From Dendrophyllia cribrosa (Eukaryota > Cnidaria > Anthozoa > Scleractinia > Dendrophylliidae), in contig JAJLRJ010000014.1 of the NCBI GenBank assembly GCA_024195265.1, positions 13,228,959 to 13,292,958 on the forward strand: DNA of 64,000 nt, written 5' to 3'. Of this stretch, positions 31,226 to 43,493 are shown in pieces. Positions within the stretch are counted from its first letter, which is position 1. Each line of letters starts with the position of its first letter. The position numbers and the translations under genes were made by a program. The notes below the pieces were generated by a model, which had not been told where the DNA came from, made no database searches, and saw only the letters and a program-made list of their open reading frames with translations.

Positions 31226-33039
31226 CAGCAAAGGCAACAACAACAACAACAGTTTATTGGTATTGCATATAAAAACAAAAGCAAAAGTATAAAATTAAAG
31301 TAACAAAATCAGTTAATTTACAATTCTTGTACCTAATGGTTCATTTCTTAATGAAAAAGCTTCGTAAATGAAGTGACCTAATCTTTTACAAATAAAAGCA
31401 TCGGTGCTATTAAAGAGAAAAACAATTTTGTTATTAGCATTTAAATAAACGAATTCGGGATTATTTGCTAATGATATCTTCCACCAGAGAATTTCTAATT
31501 GTGTCATTATTATTATTTATTGCAAAATAAAGTGAAGTGTGCTTCGTTTTCAACTTCATGTGAGCTGCAGTATTGACAGATTCTCAGGTGCTCAGGGAGT
31601 TTAGGGATGGAATGTCTTCCAGTTTCAATTCTTAGGTTATGATTACCTGCCCTAAGTTTTGCTACTGCCCGCCGATGTTTCTGGTTTGTAATGAGTTCAA
31701 GTGAGTTAGAGGTAATTACATCTGTTTTGAATATAGAGTAAAATGTAAGTTTCTTGTTACATTTGATCATCTCATATTGATGAATTTTTAAGTCATTTTT
31801 AAAGTTTTCAATTACTTTGGATCGGTACTGTTTAGTTCTTAGTTCATCCCCGTTAGTATCAATCATAGCTTGGAAGTCGGAGTGAAAACTATTACTATAT
31901 TGTTTCAGCATATCATACATTGTAAGCATGAAGGATTTTTTTCCAGAGTCTGCCAATTGGGTTGATATATGAAGGCATTGTCCAGCAACGCTTGAGCTCG
32001 GAAGCTTTAGTAGGTGAAGCCAAAACTTTATTATATTAGAGAAGATTTTTAATTTGAGAGGGAGTCTTCCAGTTTCATTTCGTGCAGCGACGTTTGGTGC
32101 TCTTCTGTTTAGACCAAGGTATGATTTGTAAAACTGTGAGTGAAAACGCTCAATGGGGTCTTTCTCCCATTTTTTGAGATTGAGGTTATCATATGCTCCC
32201 CATACTTCCGAGCTGTATAGAAGAACGGGGGCAAATAAGGCATCAAACAAGAAATTACATTTGGATATAGAAAGTTTGTTGAATTGAATATATCTTTTAC
32301 AAGCAAATACGGAACGTCTGGACTTTTCTACTAAATTCTTTTTGGAGGTGGCAAAGCTCCCATTCGAATTGAAAGTTGTCCCTAGGTAGGTGTATTCAGG
32401 AGTATTGACAATTTGGTTACCATTTAAAAATCAAAACTTTTCCTGTTTGGAACTTGCCTTGGCAAAAGAAAATTGTCGTCCAGTACAAAATTATTGTGTT
32501 CTTCAATGATGAAATCACTTTCCGTTCCGGTGCGGGTATTGAAGTCACCCATGAGTACAACTGAAGATTCATTCTTTATAAAGTTGTTTATGTCATTTTC
32601 GAGGTTGGTGAAGATGTCTGGGTCGAAGTAAGGCGAATCCCTTGGTGGGATGTAAATAGAACATAATATATCCTTTTCCGTTTGAAATATATTGCTATCT
32701 ATTCTACACCAAATGTAGTTTAAGGTTTGTTTGACAAGGGCAACATGTGATGTTAAGAATTTTTTAACTGCAACTAAGATACCCCCTGAGCATCTTCCCG
32801 ACTGTTTTGTATTCCATTTTCCTAGGAGGGCTCATTGCTATAACTTGAAAATCAGGTATATCTATAACGTCATACCCCCAAATTTCAGAAAAGCTGATAA
32901 TATCACAATCTTCAAGTTGATTAATAAAATCAGGATTATTCAATTTATAACCAAAAGCCGAGTTTTTTAGGCCACTGACGTTCCAGCAACTCAGCTTACA
33001 TACATTTCTCAAAGGGGCCGGGCCCTGCGAGAAACACAT
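31226..33039 (-). mobile_element. LINE with endonuclease and C-terminus but reverse transcriptase deleted
   Basis: The 5' part, 33039-32440, is an AP-type endonuclease: KLSCWNVSGLKNSAFGYKLN, CDIISFSEIWG (catalytic Glu), a frame change, GGILVAVKKF and VVLMGDFNTRTG (Asp/Asn motif). At about 32440 it passes directly into the extreme C-terminal region: TPEYTYLGTTFNSNGSF, LLYSSEVWGAYDN, NRRAPNVAARNETGRLPLKL and the zinc-type ICQYCSSHEVENEAHFTLFC. About 500 residues, including all catalytic motifs of the polymerase, are missing. A frameshift at about 31510 precedes the final ISLANNPEFVYLNANNKIVF segment. The 3' tail is (TTG)n at about 31227-31244. Confidence 0.78.
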
Positions 33040-33119
33040 TGAAGTCTAATTAGCGTAATTAATGGCATGAACTGTAACGTGAAAATGGACAAAGTGCAAG
33101 GAAACGTATTCAAAGTTTC

Positions 33120-33285
33120 GTAAATTAAGGCTTACTTTTTTTTTTTTGAGTTTCCACTTCCCTTTATTTTCTTCATTTAGATATCCTTGAATCCATTTTA
33201 TTTTCAAAGCTTCGTTAAAGCTTTGAATATCTAACATCTTAAGCCCTCCATTCTCATAATTATTTATTATTGTCGTTCTTTTTTA
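33120..33285 (-). pseudogene. LINE C-terminal scrap (L1/Tx1-like)
   Basis: Minus strand reads NYENGGLKMLDIQSFNEALK then WIQGYLNEENKGKWKL. The words GGL.M.DI.SF..ALK..WI..YL..EN.GKWK are characteristic of the C-terminal domain of L1/Tx1-clade reverse transcriptases. Only about 45 residues remain, followed by a run of Lys codons (poly-A like). It is a different LINE from the one at 31.2-33.0 kb. Confidence 0.5.
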
Positions 33286-34695
33286 AGGCTTACTTAGGAT
33301 TGTCGGATCAACTCGTAAAGTTTCACCAGGTGTACCAAAGTATCCTGATTCAAACTTGTTTGATTCCCTGCGGGTTTGGCTACCTCCGGAAATGATCTGG
33401 GAAGCTGGGTTGATATGGGATTGAAGTGGATGTGAGGGGAATTTGGCTGAACTCAGTGTAGCTATTTCCAGACTCAAGCACCACAACCCGATCTTTATGA
33501 TTTGGGAAACTGACTGAGCCTGGGACAGTGATGATCAGTCCTGCCTGGCACCAAACTTGCTGCAAGTCGTAAGCCACGAACCCTGTCAAACCACATTCTA
33601 GATATCCGATGGACAGTGTTGCCTCGGCTTCTTGGAGGGTCATGCCAGCGACCTCCTTGGCATAGAAGACACGTTGAAGATGGCGAGACCTTTGCTGCTT
33701 GTCCATCCCCATCCATTCTTCTGATGGAATGTACAGGTGCGAGTATTCTTCAGCCAATCGAAAATCACCCTTTCCATACACTGCTCGCAGAAGCTTTGCA
33801 CAGATGTCTTCTACGGATCCCTGGAACTTTTCTGCTAGCGAGTCCCAGGTTTGCTCGTCCCAGTCAATATCTCATTTGAACACTGAATTCCAGGCTTCAT
33901 TATTGTTTTTCCAAACCTTTTGGGGAGGATTTCCTAAACCTGCAGCTGTTCTAACAGAAGCAAGACAGTCCTTCTTAAGACCTCACACTGATACTTCTTA
34001 AACCACAAGGAGAACTTAATTTTGCACTTTCTTCTCCAGTATCCTCTTTGTCCAGGCTGTTCCACTCAGACTCCAAGACTACTAAGGTTGCATCAAAGTA
34101 TTCTTCTGAAAGGCAGTCAACCAAGCCCCCAAAACAGATTCTTCCGCCTTCTGACTCTTTCTCAGTGCCATAGATACTTTGAAGAATTGTGGAGCGATTG
34201 GTAGACTTGACCCCCAAGGAAGTGAGCTTCTTTTTTGAGTTTTCCAGGAGGGGCCTTCGCACCTTAAATGGATGTTTGGCATCTGGAAGGCAGACTCTGT
34301 ACGAAGAACCTGTACAAGTGGTGCCTCTCCATCGGTGCTCCATGCTTTGATTCGTTTTACTCCAGAATGTTGCCTTATCTTCCTGGCGAAGTACTCATAG
34401 TCGGCAGTTTCTCGGGAAGTATGAATCATAGCAGGCCCTGGAACTAAGGGATGCTTGCCAGTTGCTTTATCAACAAAAACCGAGTGACGAAAGATCATGA
34501 AAGTCACATAGAATTGTCCAAGTGTGAATGTGGAATCGAATCCGAGTATGCAGGATTCTGTGGATGAACCACAAAGGTTCTTTACTTCACATAGCTGTTG
34601 TTGGTTTGTGACGAAGCAGTGCAGGTTTCCTCCTTTCAGCTCAAAGTCATGAACAAACGTGCCCTGTGTGCTTATTTTATGTTACTGAAGTCAGT
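33283..34695 (-). pseudogene. MULE-type transposase, 3' portion (catalytic core and C-terminus)
   Basis: From 34690: QGTFVHDFELKGGNLHCFVT, LCGSSTESCILGFDSTFTLG (first catalytic Asp), FYVTFMIFRHSVFVD, TGKHPLVPGPAMIHTSRET, then IKAWSTDGEAPLV (second Asp), MPNIHLRCE. Shifts follow near 34250 and 33880, and a C-terminal part VYGKGDFRLAEEYSHLYIPS, WMGMDKQQRSRHLQ, CGLTGFVAYDLQQVW. The DSTF.LG.FYVT and SDGE-type motifs are those of Mutator-like transposases common in cnidarians. The matching N-terminal part is at 43494-43943, about 8.8 kb away, and the two are separated by a complete LINE insertion. Damaged by at least three shifts. Confidence 0.72.
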
Positions 34696-34939
34696 TACTT
34701 TATCATCATCATCATCAATCTTTATTTATATACGAAATCGTATCATATTTACATGGTCTTCCTAGGAGTCGTGTGAATTTACACTAGAGTACATTACCTG
34801 TAGAACTACTTAACTAAGAAAGATAAAGTACAATGAAAACTACGATCAAGGTTTCTTCAATTTATCAAACTATATTAAACTAAAAATTGAACTATAAAAC
34901 TTAACTAAATTACACGTAAGAATAGAATGCTATAAAAAC

Positions 34940-36894
34940 TTAAATGGTCATTGTTTCATTATAATCTTTCACACATAAAGAGGTTTTAAAATCGTTCAAG
35001 TTGGGCCGCTGTCTGATCTCTAAGGGGATCTTGTTCCACAGAACAGATCCCCTGTAGTGTAAGCTACCTTTGGCGTATTCAGTTCTCGGTCTGGGAATGT
35101 AACAATTAGACAGAATTTCTAAGATTATGTGTGTGTATATTTGAAATATTGGTAAAAATCCGCCTCAAATACAATGGGGAAATATTATTATGGATTTTAT
35201 ACATAATTACAGCCAACTGTTTTAGTCTTTGGTTTTCTAATCGTTCGCAGCCAAGCTCATCCAACAAATCACTCGAGCAAACCTCATAATTAGAAAGGGT
35301 GACAATTCTGGCAGCCCTATTTTGCAGCTTTTGGAGTTTGTCTGATAGACCCTTACCAATATTGTCCCACACAGGACTACAATAATTAAAAAAGGGCATT
35401 ACAAGTGCATTGTATATATTTATTCTAGTTTCAAATGGTATGATAGTACTAATACGCTTTAAGACTGCAAGACCAGCAGTTATTTTCTTTGAAACATCAT
35501 TAATATGTGGGTGCCAGGTAAGACATTCGTCAATGTGAACTCCAAGGTTTTTATGTTTAAATATCCTTTCCAGTGGCTTATTGTTTACTTGTACGGTAAA
35601 GTCACTGTAATTGTGATAATTTACATTGACTCCCGATAAGCATGAATTTTGTTTTCTTGACATTCAGAGTCAATTTGTTAGCCGTCAGCCATGATTGAAT
35701 TAACTTCATATCATGATTCATTTTATATTCAAGGTCATATGGGTCCTCTGCGGAGGAGGTAAGATTAGTATCATCTGCATACATGTACATCCTAGGTTTT
35801 GAAAACAAATTGCATGAAGGGAGATGATTAATATAAATAGTAAACATAAGAGGCCCTAAGATAGAGCCCTGTGGGATGCCACATGTGACATTACAAAAAT
35901 CAGATTGTACCCCATTAATACAAGTTTGCTGCCTTCGGTCAAATAAGTAGGACCGAAAACTAGTTTACAGATTGAGAGTTGACTCCATAGAGTGCAAGCT
36001 TTCCTAAAAGGATTGCATAGTCCATGGTGTCAAAGGCTTTTTTCAAATCTAGAAATATCACACCATTCACGAGCTTGCTATCAGTGTTCCAATACCATTC
36101 GTTTGTGGCTTCTTATAAAGCTGTTTCAGTGGAAAACATGGGTCTAAAGCCAGATTGAGATTCGGTTAACAAATAATTATTTATATATTTATAAAGTTGG
36201 TTAAAAACAGCTCTTTCAATTATTGTACTTACTAAAGGTAGAACTGAAATAGGTCTATAATTATTGGGATCAGTCTTTAGATCCTCTTTGAATATGGGGG
36301 TAACTCTCGCTAATTTCCAAGCATCCGGAAATATTCCAGTGGTAATAGAGAGGTTTATTATGAAAGTTAAACTGTGAGTAACAATAGGTGCTGCTTCTTT
36401 CAATAGGCATGCAGAAATGTTGTCAAGGCCACTGGCTTTGTTACTCGGAATTTTCTGGATTAAATTTAAGATCTCCTGGTATGACACTTGAGCCAAGTTA
36501 AAAATTTGATCTGTTGGGGTGATGTAATCTTTAAATTTACTTGACGTATCTTGAAATTCAGAGGCTAAAGAAGGTCCTATTTTAGAAAAGTGTGTGTTTA
36601 GTACATTACTGATTTTAATAGGGTCAGTATATACAGTATCCCCTGTTTCGAGCTTAGTTATCTTAGTGGATTTAGATCCTTTGCAAATTAAAGTATTTAT
36701 TCCTCTCCAGGTAGTTTTAACATTCCTGGAGTTTTCTTTAAAGAAGGTATTGTAATAATTCGTTTTGGCATTCTTAATTTCATAATTAACCTTATTTCTT
36801 ATATGCTTATAAGAAGTCCAGTTGAGATCTGTTGGGAACTTAGAGGCTATTTTTTTGAGTTTGTCTCTTTGAAACATTAGCTTCTTTAGCTCTG
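34940..36894 (-). pseudogene. CR1-like ORF2, reverse transcriptase portion
   Basis: 36880-36113 reads FQRDKLKKIASKFPTDLNWT, IPSNKASGLDNISACLLKEA, IINLSITTGIFPDAWKLARV, YRPISVLPLVSTIIERAV and SGFRPMFSTETAL. After breaks, LFTIYINHLP then MYADDTNL (catalytic Asp pair) at about 35790. 35663-35106 gives KHKNLGVHIDECLTWHPHIN, FFNYCSPVWDNIG, KLQNRAARIV and the thumb. The last residues, RGSVLWNKIP and YNETMTI, end at a TAA at 34940. The enzyme copies its own RNA at nicked target DNA. Frameshifts near 36.11, 35.85, 35.65 and 35.1 kb. Confidence 0.85.
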
Positions 36895-39763
36895 CAAGCC
36901 TGCAAATAATTTTTGTCTATAAGCAGGTCATTTGTCTGGCCAAGGACAAGTTTTGACCCGACAAGAAGCCAGTCTGGTCGGACATAAATTTTCTTTGTCA
37001 TTATAAATTAAAAAAGAGACATTAGAGACCTTTCCGTTCTGTATTTCAACATAGACGGTGACCCTTCCTCAGAATGTTGGTTGCAAATTCAAACGGCTTA
37101 AAATTAAAGTCAACTGAGTGAAAAATCAATACTCTCCCAGAAAGAGTACCTTTACATTAAATCAGGTATTATTTACCTGTTGATAATCGACAAATTTAAG
37201 AATGTTCGTATTATTGGCGGAAAACATATTGGCACCACACCCCTAGTCACACAAACACCTGTAAATTTTAGGAATTTTTAAATCATGATTTCTCAAAGAA
37301 ATTGTGATATATTGCCTTGAACTTTTTTCTCATTTCTATTAAAACATTTCAATCGGGTCAAATTACGACTGTAATTTATCTCACAACACTTGCAGATAAC
37401 AGACAATAAGTAATAACATAAGACCTCAGATTTTAGTGTAGTGTTTCAGTGGAACGTAATTCAGACTAAATGGGGCTAAACGATCTTTCACGACGCCGCT
37501 GCAAAAAGCGTCAATTAACAACTTAGGAATACTGGCGCTTGATGTGGCGTGTTTACAATTCAATGCGACATTTAAGGTGGCTCGATGGTGTTTTTTTCTG
37601 TGCCGACCACTCTTTTTCAATCACGTATTTGGATATCTTATTCAGTATTTACCTAAATACTCATGGCACACACTTACTAGGGAAAAATTGAAGTTTCCAT
37701 TTCAGTTGTATTTTTTGCGATCGAAGCGTCCTTGGCAACGATACGTTGCTAGGCGTAGTTTTACTTGTGAGGCCGCCGTCGGCCTGTATGAGAAATTTTG
37801 GTAACTCGCTCTTGGGGACTGAAAGAGTACCACAATGCACACATTTTAGCCAAGTTTGGTTAACTTCTGTGAGAGGATTTTTGAATGGCGCGAGTTTACT
37901 TATTTTAGGGTTAAATTTGGTAAAATATCAAAGTTTGTTGTATTTCACCCCAAACTGAGAGATCGAGGACCTAATGCCGATTTCAACTTTACTCATTCAT
38001 AAGAACAACTATTGTACCTTATTTGTTTGGCTCTTTTGGCGGATTGACGGTTTTGGATTTTTCCCTGTGCCGAGTTATAATAATCGAAATTTACGATGTT
38101 TTTGCAACAAACGAGCAGAGAATCTTATGACCTCGCTTATTTTAAAAATCTGAGATAGAATTTCCCAAGAATAAGCGAACTATAAATTTGGACCTTCTTT
38201 TACTTAGTCTCCAAATTTCGTGTTGGTTGAAATGCTGTGAGACTTGTACGCTGAACGTCGAGTTGGTAACATGCGCGCTAGTATTTTCAGAGATTTCTTG
38301 TTCTCCGAGATGTTTACAATTCATGATCTATTCTGCATATTTCATTGTTCTGAAATGACACCTGCACGCGAATTCCAGTCTAGCACGGGCGGAACCAAAA
38401 CGCTTGATTAACTTCCGAAGACCTGCCGATTATGGTAATTCATCAGTCCTGGCAATGTGTTCATGAAATAACAGGTGAGCTGTTGAACATCAACGTTAAA
38501 CACGTAATTGACCTAAAAATAGCAAGAGCATGCCGCAAACAGAAAACAGAAATTTTTACTCACTGTCAAGGCAGCAATTATTTCCCTTATTAAAAGACGT
38601 GAAAAACGCTACAATAAGCGTGTCTAACAGAAGAGTTTATTACCATAATCGGCAGGTCTTCGGAAGTTGATCAAGCGTTTTGGTTCCGCCCGTGCTAGAC
38701 TGGAATTCGCGTGCAGGTGTCATTTCAGAACAATGAAATATGCAGAATAGATCATGAATTGTAAACATCTCGGAGAACAAGAAATCTCTGAAAATACTAG
38801 CGCGCATGTTACCAACTCGACGTTCAGCGTGCAAGTCTCACAGCATTTCAACCAACACGAAATTTGGAGACTAAGTAAAAGAAGGTCCAAATTTATAGTT
38901 CGCTTATTCTTGGGAAATTCTATCTCAGATTTTTAAAATAAGCGAGGTCATAAGATTCTCTGCTCGTTTGTTGCAAAAACATCGTAAATTTCGATTATTA
39001 TTATAACTCGGCACAGGGAAAAATCCAAAACCGTCAATCCGCCAAAAGAGCCAAACAAATAAGGTACAATAGTTGTTCTTATGAATGAGTAAAGTTGAAA
39101 TCGGCATTAGGTCCTCGATCTCTCAGTTTGGGGTGAAATACAACAAACTTTGATATTTTACCAAATTTAACCCTAAAAAAAGTAAACTCGCGCCATTCAA
39201 AAATCCTCTCACAGAAGTTAACCAAACTTGGCTAAAATGTGTGCATTGTGGTACTCTTTCAGTCCCCAAGAGCGAGTTACCAAAATTTCTCATACAGGCC
39301 GACGGCGGCCTCACAAGTAAAACTACGCCTAGCAACGTATCGTTGCCAAGGACGCTTCGATCGCAAAAAATACAACTGAAATGGAAACTTCAATTTTTCC
39401 CTAGTAAGTGTGTGCCATGAGTATTTAGGTAAATACTGAATAAGATATCCAAATACGTGATTGAAAAAGAGTGGTCGGCACAGAAAAAAACACCATCGAG
39501 CCACCTTAAAACGACGAATTGCGCGTGATAAATTAATTCTTGGAACGGAAGAAAAACGAAAGTAATAACAAATCATTTTTGCGTTGTATTGCGGTAGTAT
39601 AATAAAATAAACTTGTTCCATATTTGGCCACAAACTTCAAGAAAAAATATTTTCATTGAAGCTGAAATGCCCGGTCAGTGTCCGACCAGGCTCAGCTTTT
39701 ACCTGTCAAAACCTCAAATTTGCCGGACAATTGTCCGATGACCGACTGTTATTTGCAGGCTTG
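36895..39763. mobile_element. hAT-like element with 6-bp flanking repeat, disrupting the LINE
   Basis: Termini CAAGCCTGCAAATAA and TTATTTGCAGGCTTG are inverse copies. GCTCTG lies on both sides (36889-36894 and 39764-39769), and removing one copy plus the element restores the LINE frame (ITPE to LKKLM). Subterminal words GGCCGGACA/TGTCCG recur. A related element lies at 53578-55072. hAT-like assignment is from CA..TG-type ends and subterminal repeats; the short duplication (5-6 bp rather than 8) is unusual. It carries no transposase that I can see, and most of its length is the palindrome inserted at 37576. Confidence 0.7.
37576..39505. mobile_element. 1.93-kb giant foldback, TTAA-flanked
   Basis: Arms 37576-38439 and 38639-39505 are reverse complements over about 865 bp with very few differences; the spacer is about 200 bp. 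Ends GGTGGCTCGATGGTGTTTTT and inverse, with TTAA at 37572-37575 and 39506-39509. The same short frames appear on both arms (for example 38142-38324 minus and 38754-38936 plus encode the same 60 residues), a mirror effect rather than genes. TTAA and GGTGGCTCGA ends suggest a Kolobok- or piggyBac-mobilised family. Confidence 0.93.
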
Positions 39764-39769
39764 GCTCTG

Positions 39770-40880
39770 GAGTAATCCGTGGGGAAGAGGTACCTCTCAC
39801 TCGCCTCTTCTTTAGTGGTGCATGATAATCAGCAATGCCTGAGAACATATGTTGCCACATTTCCCAAGCAGTGTTAGGATTGTCCTCTAACTCTACCAGG
39901 TGCCAAGGGACCATTGATAAATCAGTTCGAAAATTCTCAAGAATAAATTTTTTGAAGCATCTGCTCGTTACAGTCTGGATTAGATTTAGGGATACAAATT
40001 TTCCTTATTGCATACACAAGACAGTGATCACTCATTCCAATATCAGAGACTCAGTTGTTCGAAAAGTTCTGTGGGTTATTAGTTAAGAACAGATCAATGA
40101 TAGAGGATTGTGTTGAGTAATGCGCGTTGGTTGGTCAATTAATTGGCTATAAATTATTGGTAGGTATCACAGATATCTAGTAGTTTTTGAGTGCTGCAGT
40201 CTGGTGATGTTGCACCTATGTTGCAATTTATATCGCCAATAATATCAACCTCCATATGATACGAGTCCAATTTTTTCAACATAACTTCAAATCTATTCAT
40301 CAGTTCAACAGTGGACCCCGGTGGCCCGTACCAAGTGCACACAATAAAAGGTTTTAATTTTTGTTTTTGATACCTGGATACATATCAATTCCATGTTATC
40401 CTCCGGGAGGCCAGTGAGACGCTTATAATTTACTGAGTCCCTAATATAAAGTGCCACACCCCCGCCAGATCTATTTCTATCTTTTCTTTCGAGAGAATAT
40501 CCAGGAATACTAATTTCACCGTCATGGACAGTGCTGTCCAGATGCGTCCAGATAGCCAGTATATCAACTGTCTTGGATAACATATATATCCTAAGCTGGT
40601 CAATATGTTTATACAAACTGGCCAAATTTATGGAGGCTAATTTAAACCCTCTAGTTACTGGAATACCCAGGGTTGGCTGTACATACACGCAGTTTAAAAC
40701 ATTGTTAGATAAGTTTGTTGGAGTTGCTGGATGAACTTGGCTAATGTGATCCAGTTTATTGACAACAGAATTGGAGTAATTATATATGCTTACAGTAGGC
40801 CCTGTATCAAGGAGGCAAGAAGAGCTTTGGTCTTCTGAAAATTTTGAAAATTGCCCTTGGTCTTCCTCCCTTGCTTCCAA
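39770..40880 (-). pseudogene. CR1-like ORF2, endonuclease portion
   Basis: 40880-40320: FKLASINLASLYKHIDQLRI, KTVDILAIWTHLDSTVHDGE, ISIPGYSLERKDRNRSGGGV, ALYIRDSVNY. 40342-40154: YGPPGSTVELMNRFEVMLKK, MEVDIIGDINCNIGA (the GD.N motif). 39914-39770: MVPWHLVELEDNPNTAWEMW, HAPLKKRRVRGTSSPRITPE, the linker to the polymerase. The usual (S/N)ET after LAI is IWT here, so the metal-binding Glu is lost by an apparent one-codon deletion. Shifts near 40.34 and 40.1 kb. It would nick target DNA to prime reverse transcription. Confidence 0.78.
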
Positions 40881-40925
40881 TCACATCAACTGAAATCTAG
40901 TGAAGCAAACAGGATGAAACCTTAA

Positions 40926-41358
40926 AGGAATGTAGTTTTATGGCACATGAATAATATATGGTGAAAATAATGTTTCAATTTGTCAGGAAAACGCTGGCAT
41001 CGACGAAATAACAGAAAGTAATGCGAATTTTTAAATTTGATGGAAAATATTCAACTCACTTTTATTCGAAAACGCTCTCATAGAATTTTTTCAAACTTTG
41101 CAGTCTAGACTATAAGAGGCATACAGTCGTTTTAAAAGTTTAGGTCTAGATGTTGAGAAAATTACTAATATGTAAAAACCATGACGTCATCAGATCGTTG
41201 TTATGGTAACACCGATGTCAATGAAATCTACTTTTTTGGAAAGTTCATTTCATCTCTAGTATATGTGTGAAGCAGCTTACCTGACCGAGCTCAGACAGTG
41301 AAGTATCAGCCGTTCAAAGTTGGGGTGTTATGTCGCCAAAAAACCCAGTCGAGCCACC
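40926..41358. mobile_element. Possible TTAA-flanked MITE related to the giant foldback
   Basis: Right terminus GTCGAGCCACC followed by TTAA (41359-41362) matches the end of the foldback at 39505. Left border TTAA at 40922-40925. The two ends show only patchy inverse similarity (GTTTTATGGC.ACAT against GTTTTTTGGCGACAT), so it is a diverged or partly rearranged copy. It lies in the gap between ORF1 and ORF2 of the LINE. Confidence 0.4.
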
Positions 41359-42000
41359 TTAAAGCTAGCCAGCAAAAGGACGAAGAAATGATAATATTTT
41401 CACAACTAGAGTGTAATCCGAAATTGACTGGACAAATTGGACCAGCAAAAAGTTGCTTACCGTGTTATTTCAGTGCGAACATGCGGTCACAGCATCACAT
41501 GATGTATTATTTACACAGACTAATGCTTATCATTTCAATCTACGCACGTTTCTTGCGTCAATAGCAAACGCAAACAAACCTTCAAGAAAGAACAAGAGGT
41601 TGAAAATAACACAATTTGCGTCATTGCAACAAGATAGCAACGTTCGTTGAAAAATACATAACGATATTGAGAAACTACGGCAACTTTTAGAAGAAACGCT
41701 CCTTTTTTGCTGAAATTCGCGCTAATTAAGGCCGTAGAGAAATGTCGAAAAGGCAGGTTTTGGACATTCTATTCTTAAACGTCTAATTGCAGTGGAAAAA
41801 AAGCTGTTTTTTCAAATCAAGTCATTACATTGATAATGTACATCAACTATGATTCATTTCCGAAAAGCAAATCCAGTGCTATATTGGGATATTTGACTCA
41901 GACAAGCAGTTGCAAAAAGGTTGAGACACTTTCCAAAAAAATGGTCATTCCGTATAAAAGCGACCGCGAAACACAAATGAAATCAATGCCATGTGCTACT

Positions 42001-42092
42001 GACCCCCCCTCCCCCTTACAATGTTGATGACTGTTAGTTTGAATGGCATTTTTGAGCTGGTACAACATTGATAAGGGGGAGGGGGTGGGGAC
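42001..42092. repeat. C-rich/G-rich inverted repeat
   Basis: CCCCCCTCCCCCTTA-CAATGTTG at 42003 and its inverse CAACATTGATAAGGGGGAGG then GGGTGGGG at 42064 face each other across about 40 bp. The G-rich strand could also form quadruplex structure. It lies just beyond the ORF1 stop of the LINE. Confidence 0.6.
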
Positions 42093-42102
42093 TTGTTGAA
42101 AA

Positions 42103-43440
42103 CTATGTTAGCCTCGAAATGTGCACTACGGTACACAATGTCTCAACTCGTTTTGCAATTGCTTGTAGGTAGGCAGAGCCCTTGTTATTTAAATGCAGTT
42201 TGCTACTATTTAAGCATGACTCATTTAGTCGATCATTGTTTTCAAATTTCCAATTCATTCTTACACACATGGCTTCAATTTCATTATTTTTATCAACTAT
42301 TTTAGAGCCTACCCTTCTGTCGTTCCTAGAAATGATTCAAGAAATAATAACCCTTGGGGCTTGAGTACTGCCTTGAATCACCTTTCCAACTTCAGCTATT
42401 TTACTCGCAATGGTCTTTGGCGAGTCATCAGTTGTTATGTTGTTTGTACCAAGGTGAATAATCACAGCTTTCTTACATTTGTAAGAAGCAAAGTCAACTT
42501 TAGCTGTGCAATCTTCAACTTTCGCACCAGGGAGGCATTGTTTTCTAATCGTATTCGAAGCTGACATCAGGCCAGGTTTAATATCTTTGATCATTGAATC
42601 GCCCACTATAAGTGCGTCAATTTCTTGAATCGGCTTTGGATGATGATGTCGCACGTTTGTCCATTCTCCCTCAGGATCATCATCTTTAGTTCCATTAACT
42701 CTTGTGGTTTCTTGGTTTTCTCCAGGATGGCCTTCTATGACATCTTCAACAGGCCGACATTCAAGATTGCAAATGGTGTGTACAATTCTTGCCTTGGATT
42801 TCCTAATTTCTGAGATAACTTCTTCGATGCTAATTACATTCCTACCATCTTCATTCTCCAAATTGGCTTCAATAGTCTCGTTTGCATTTGGATTTGAAGC
42901 ACATTTTAACTCAAAGTTATCCATCCGCTTCATTAGATTCAATATTGTACTTTCCATATCCTTGATGGTTTCCATCAAGCAGATACAGCCTTTACACGAT
43001 GCATCCATGGCGGAATATTCCATTACAGGAGTTGCTTGTAGAGTTTCACTGCCCGCGAGCGAATTTTCAAGCAAAGATGGCGGCGATTTAGTTTCATTTT
43101 CTCTCGCCCAATACTCAATGTCTCTTACTACTTCATCTTTGTTAGAGCCTTGAATCTGTAGAGTCGACGTTTTAGTGTACCAGTTGATCATAACTGTTTT
43201 ATCCTGACTTCTAAAGACATGTTGGTGTCCACTGTTCTTCTCATCCCACAACCCTTGTAGTTTTCATTGGGATCGCACAAAATTTCTTAAACTGGTTAGT
43301 GAGCCAGTCCATTTCCATAGCCGTTTTGTGTCATCAAAGTTTAAGTTGTTTTTGACAGCTTCATCTGACAGAAAATGTAATTCGTTCGGTTCTGAGCGAC
43401 AGATGTCCTCAGAGCTCTCGTTTCGACCTCCATCCGCCAT
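42103..43440 (-). pseudogene. CR1-like ORF1 with SGNH/GDSL esterase domain
   Basis: One reading frame of about 445 codons from ATG at 43440 with two in-frame stops (43264-43266 and 42337-42339). The N-terminal third reads SEPNELHFLSDEAVKNNLNF and DKTVMINWYTKTSTLQIQGS, a PHD-less leader. In the middle is a coiled coil (LMETIKDMESTILNLMKRMD). The C-terminal part is an SGNH esterase: IDALIVGDSMIKDIKPG (nucleophile Ser in GDS), KKAVIIHLGTNNIT (Asn block) and KLHLNNKGSAYLQ (catalytic His). CR1-group ORF1 proteins carry such esterases, thought to aid membrane or particle functions. Both stops could arise from single-base changes. Confidence 0.82.
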
Positions 43441-43493
43441 GTTGTCACATGTATGGGCACCTGCATCCTGATGTTCCTTCAACTGCGCAGTTC

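Noticed and set aside
37600..39500. Many open frames of 60-118 codons on both strands
   Set aside because: They are mirror images of each other produced by the giant palindrome; the same peptides appear on each arm and none has a recognisable motif.
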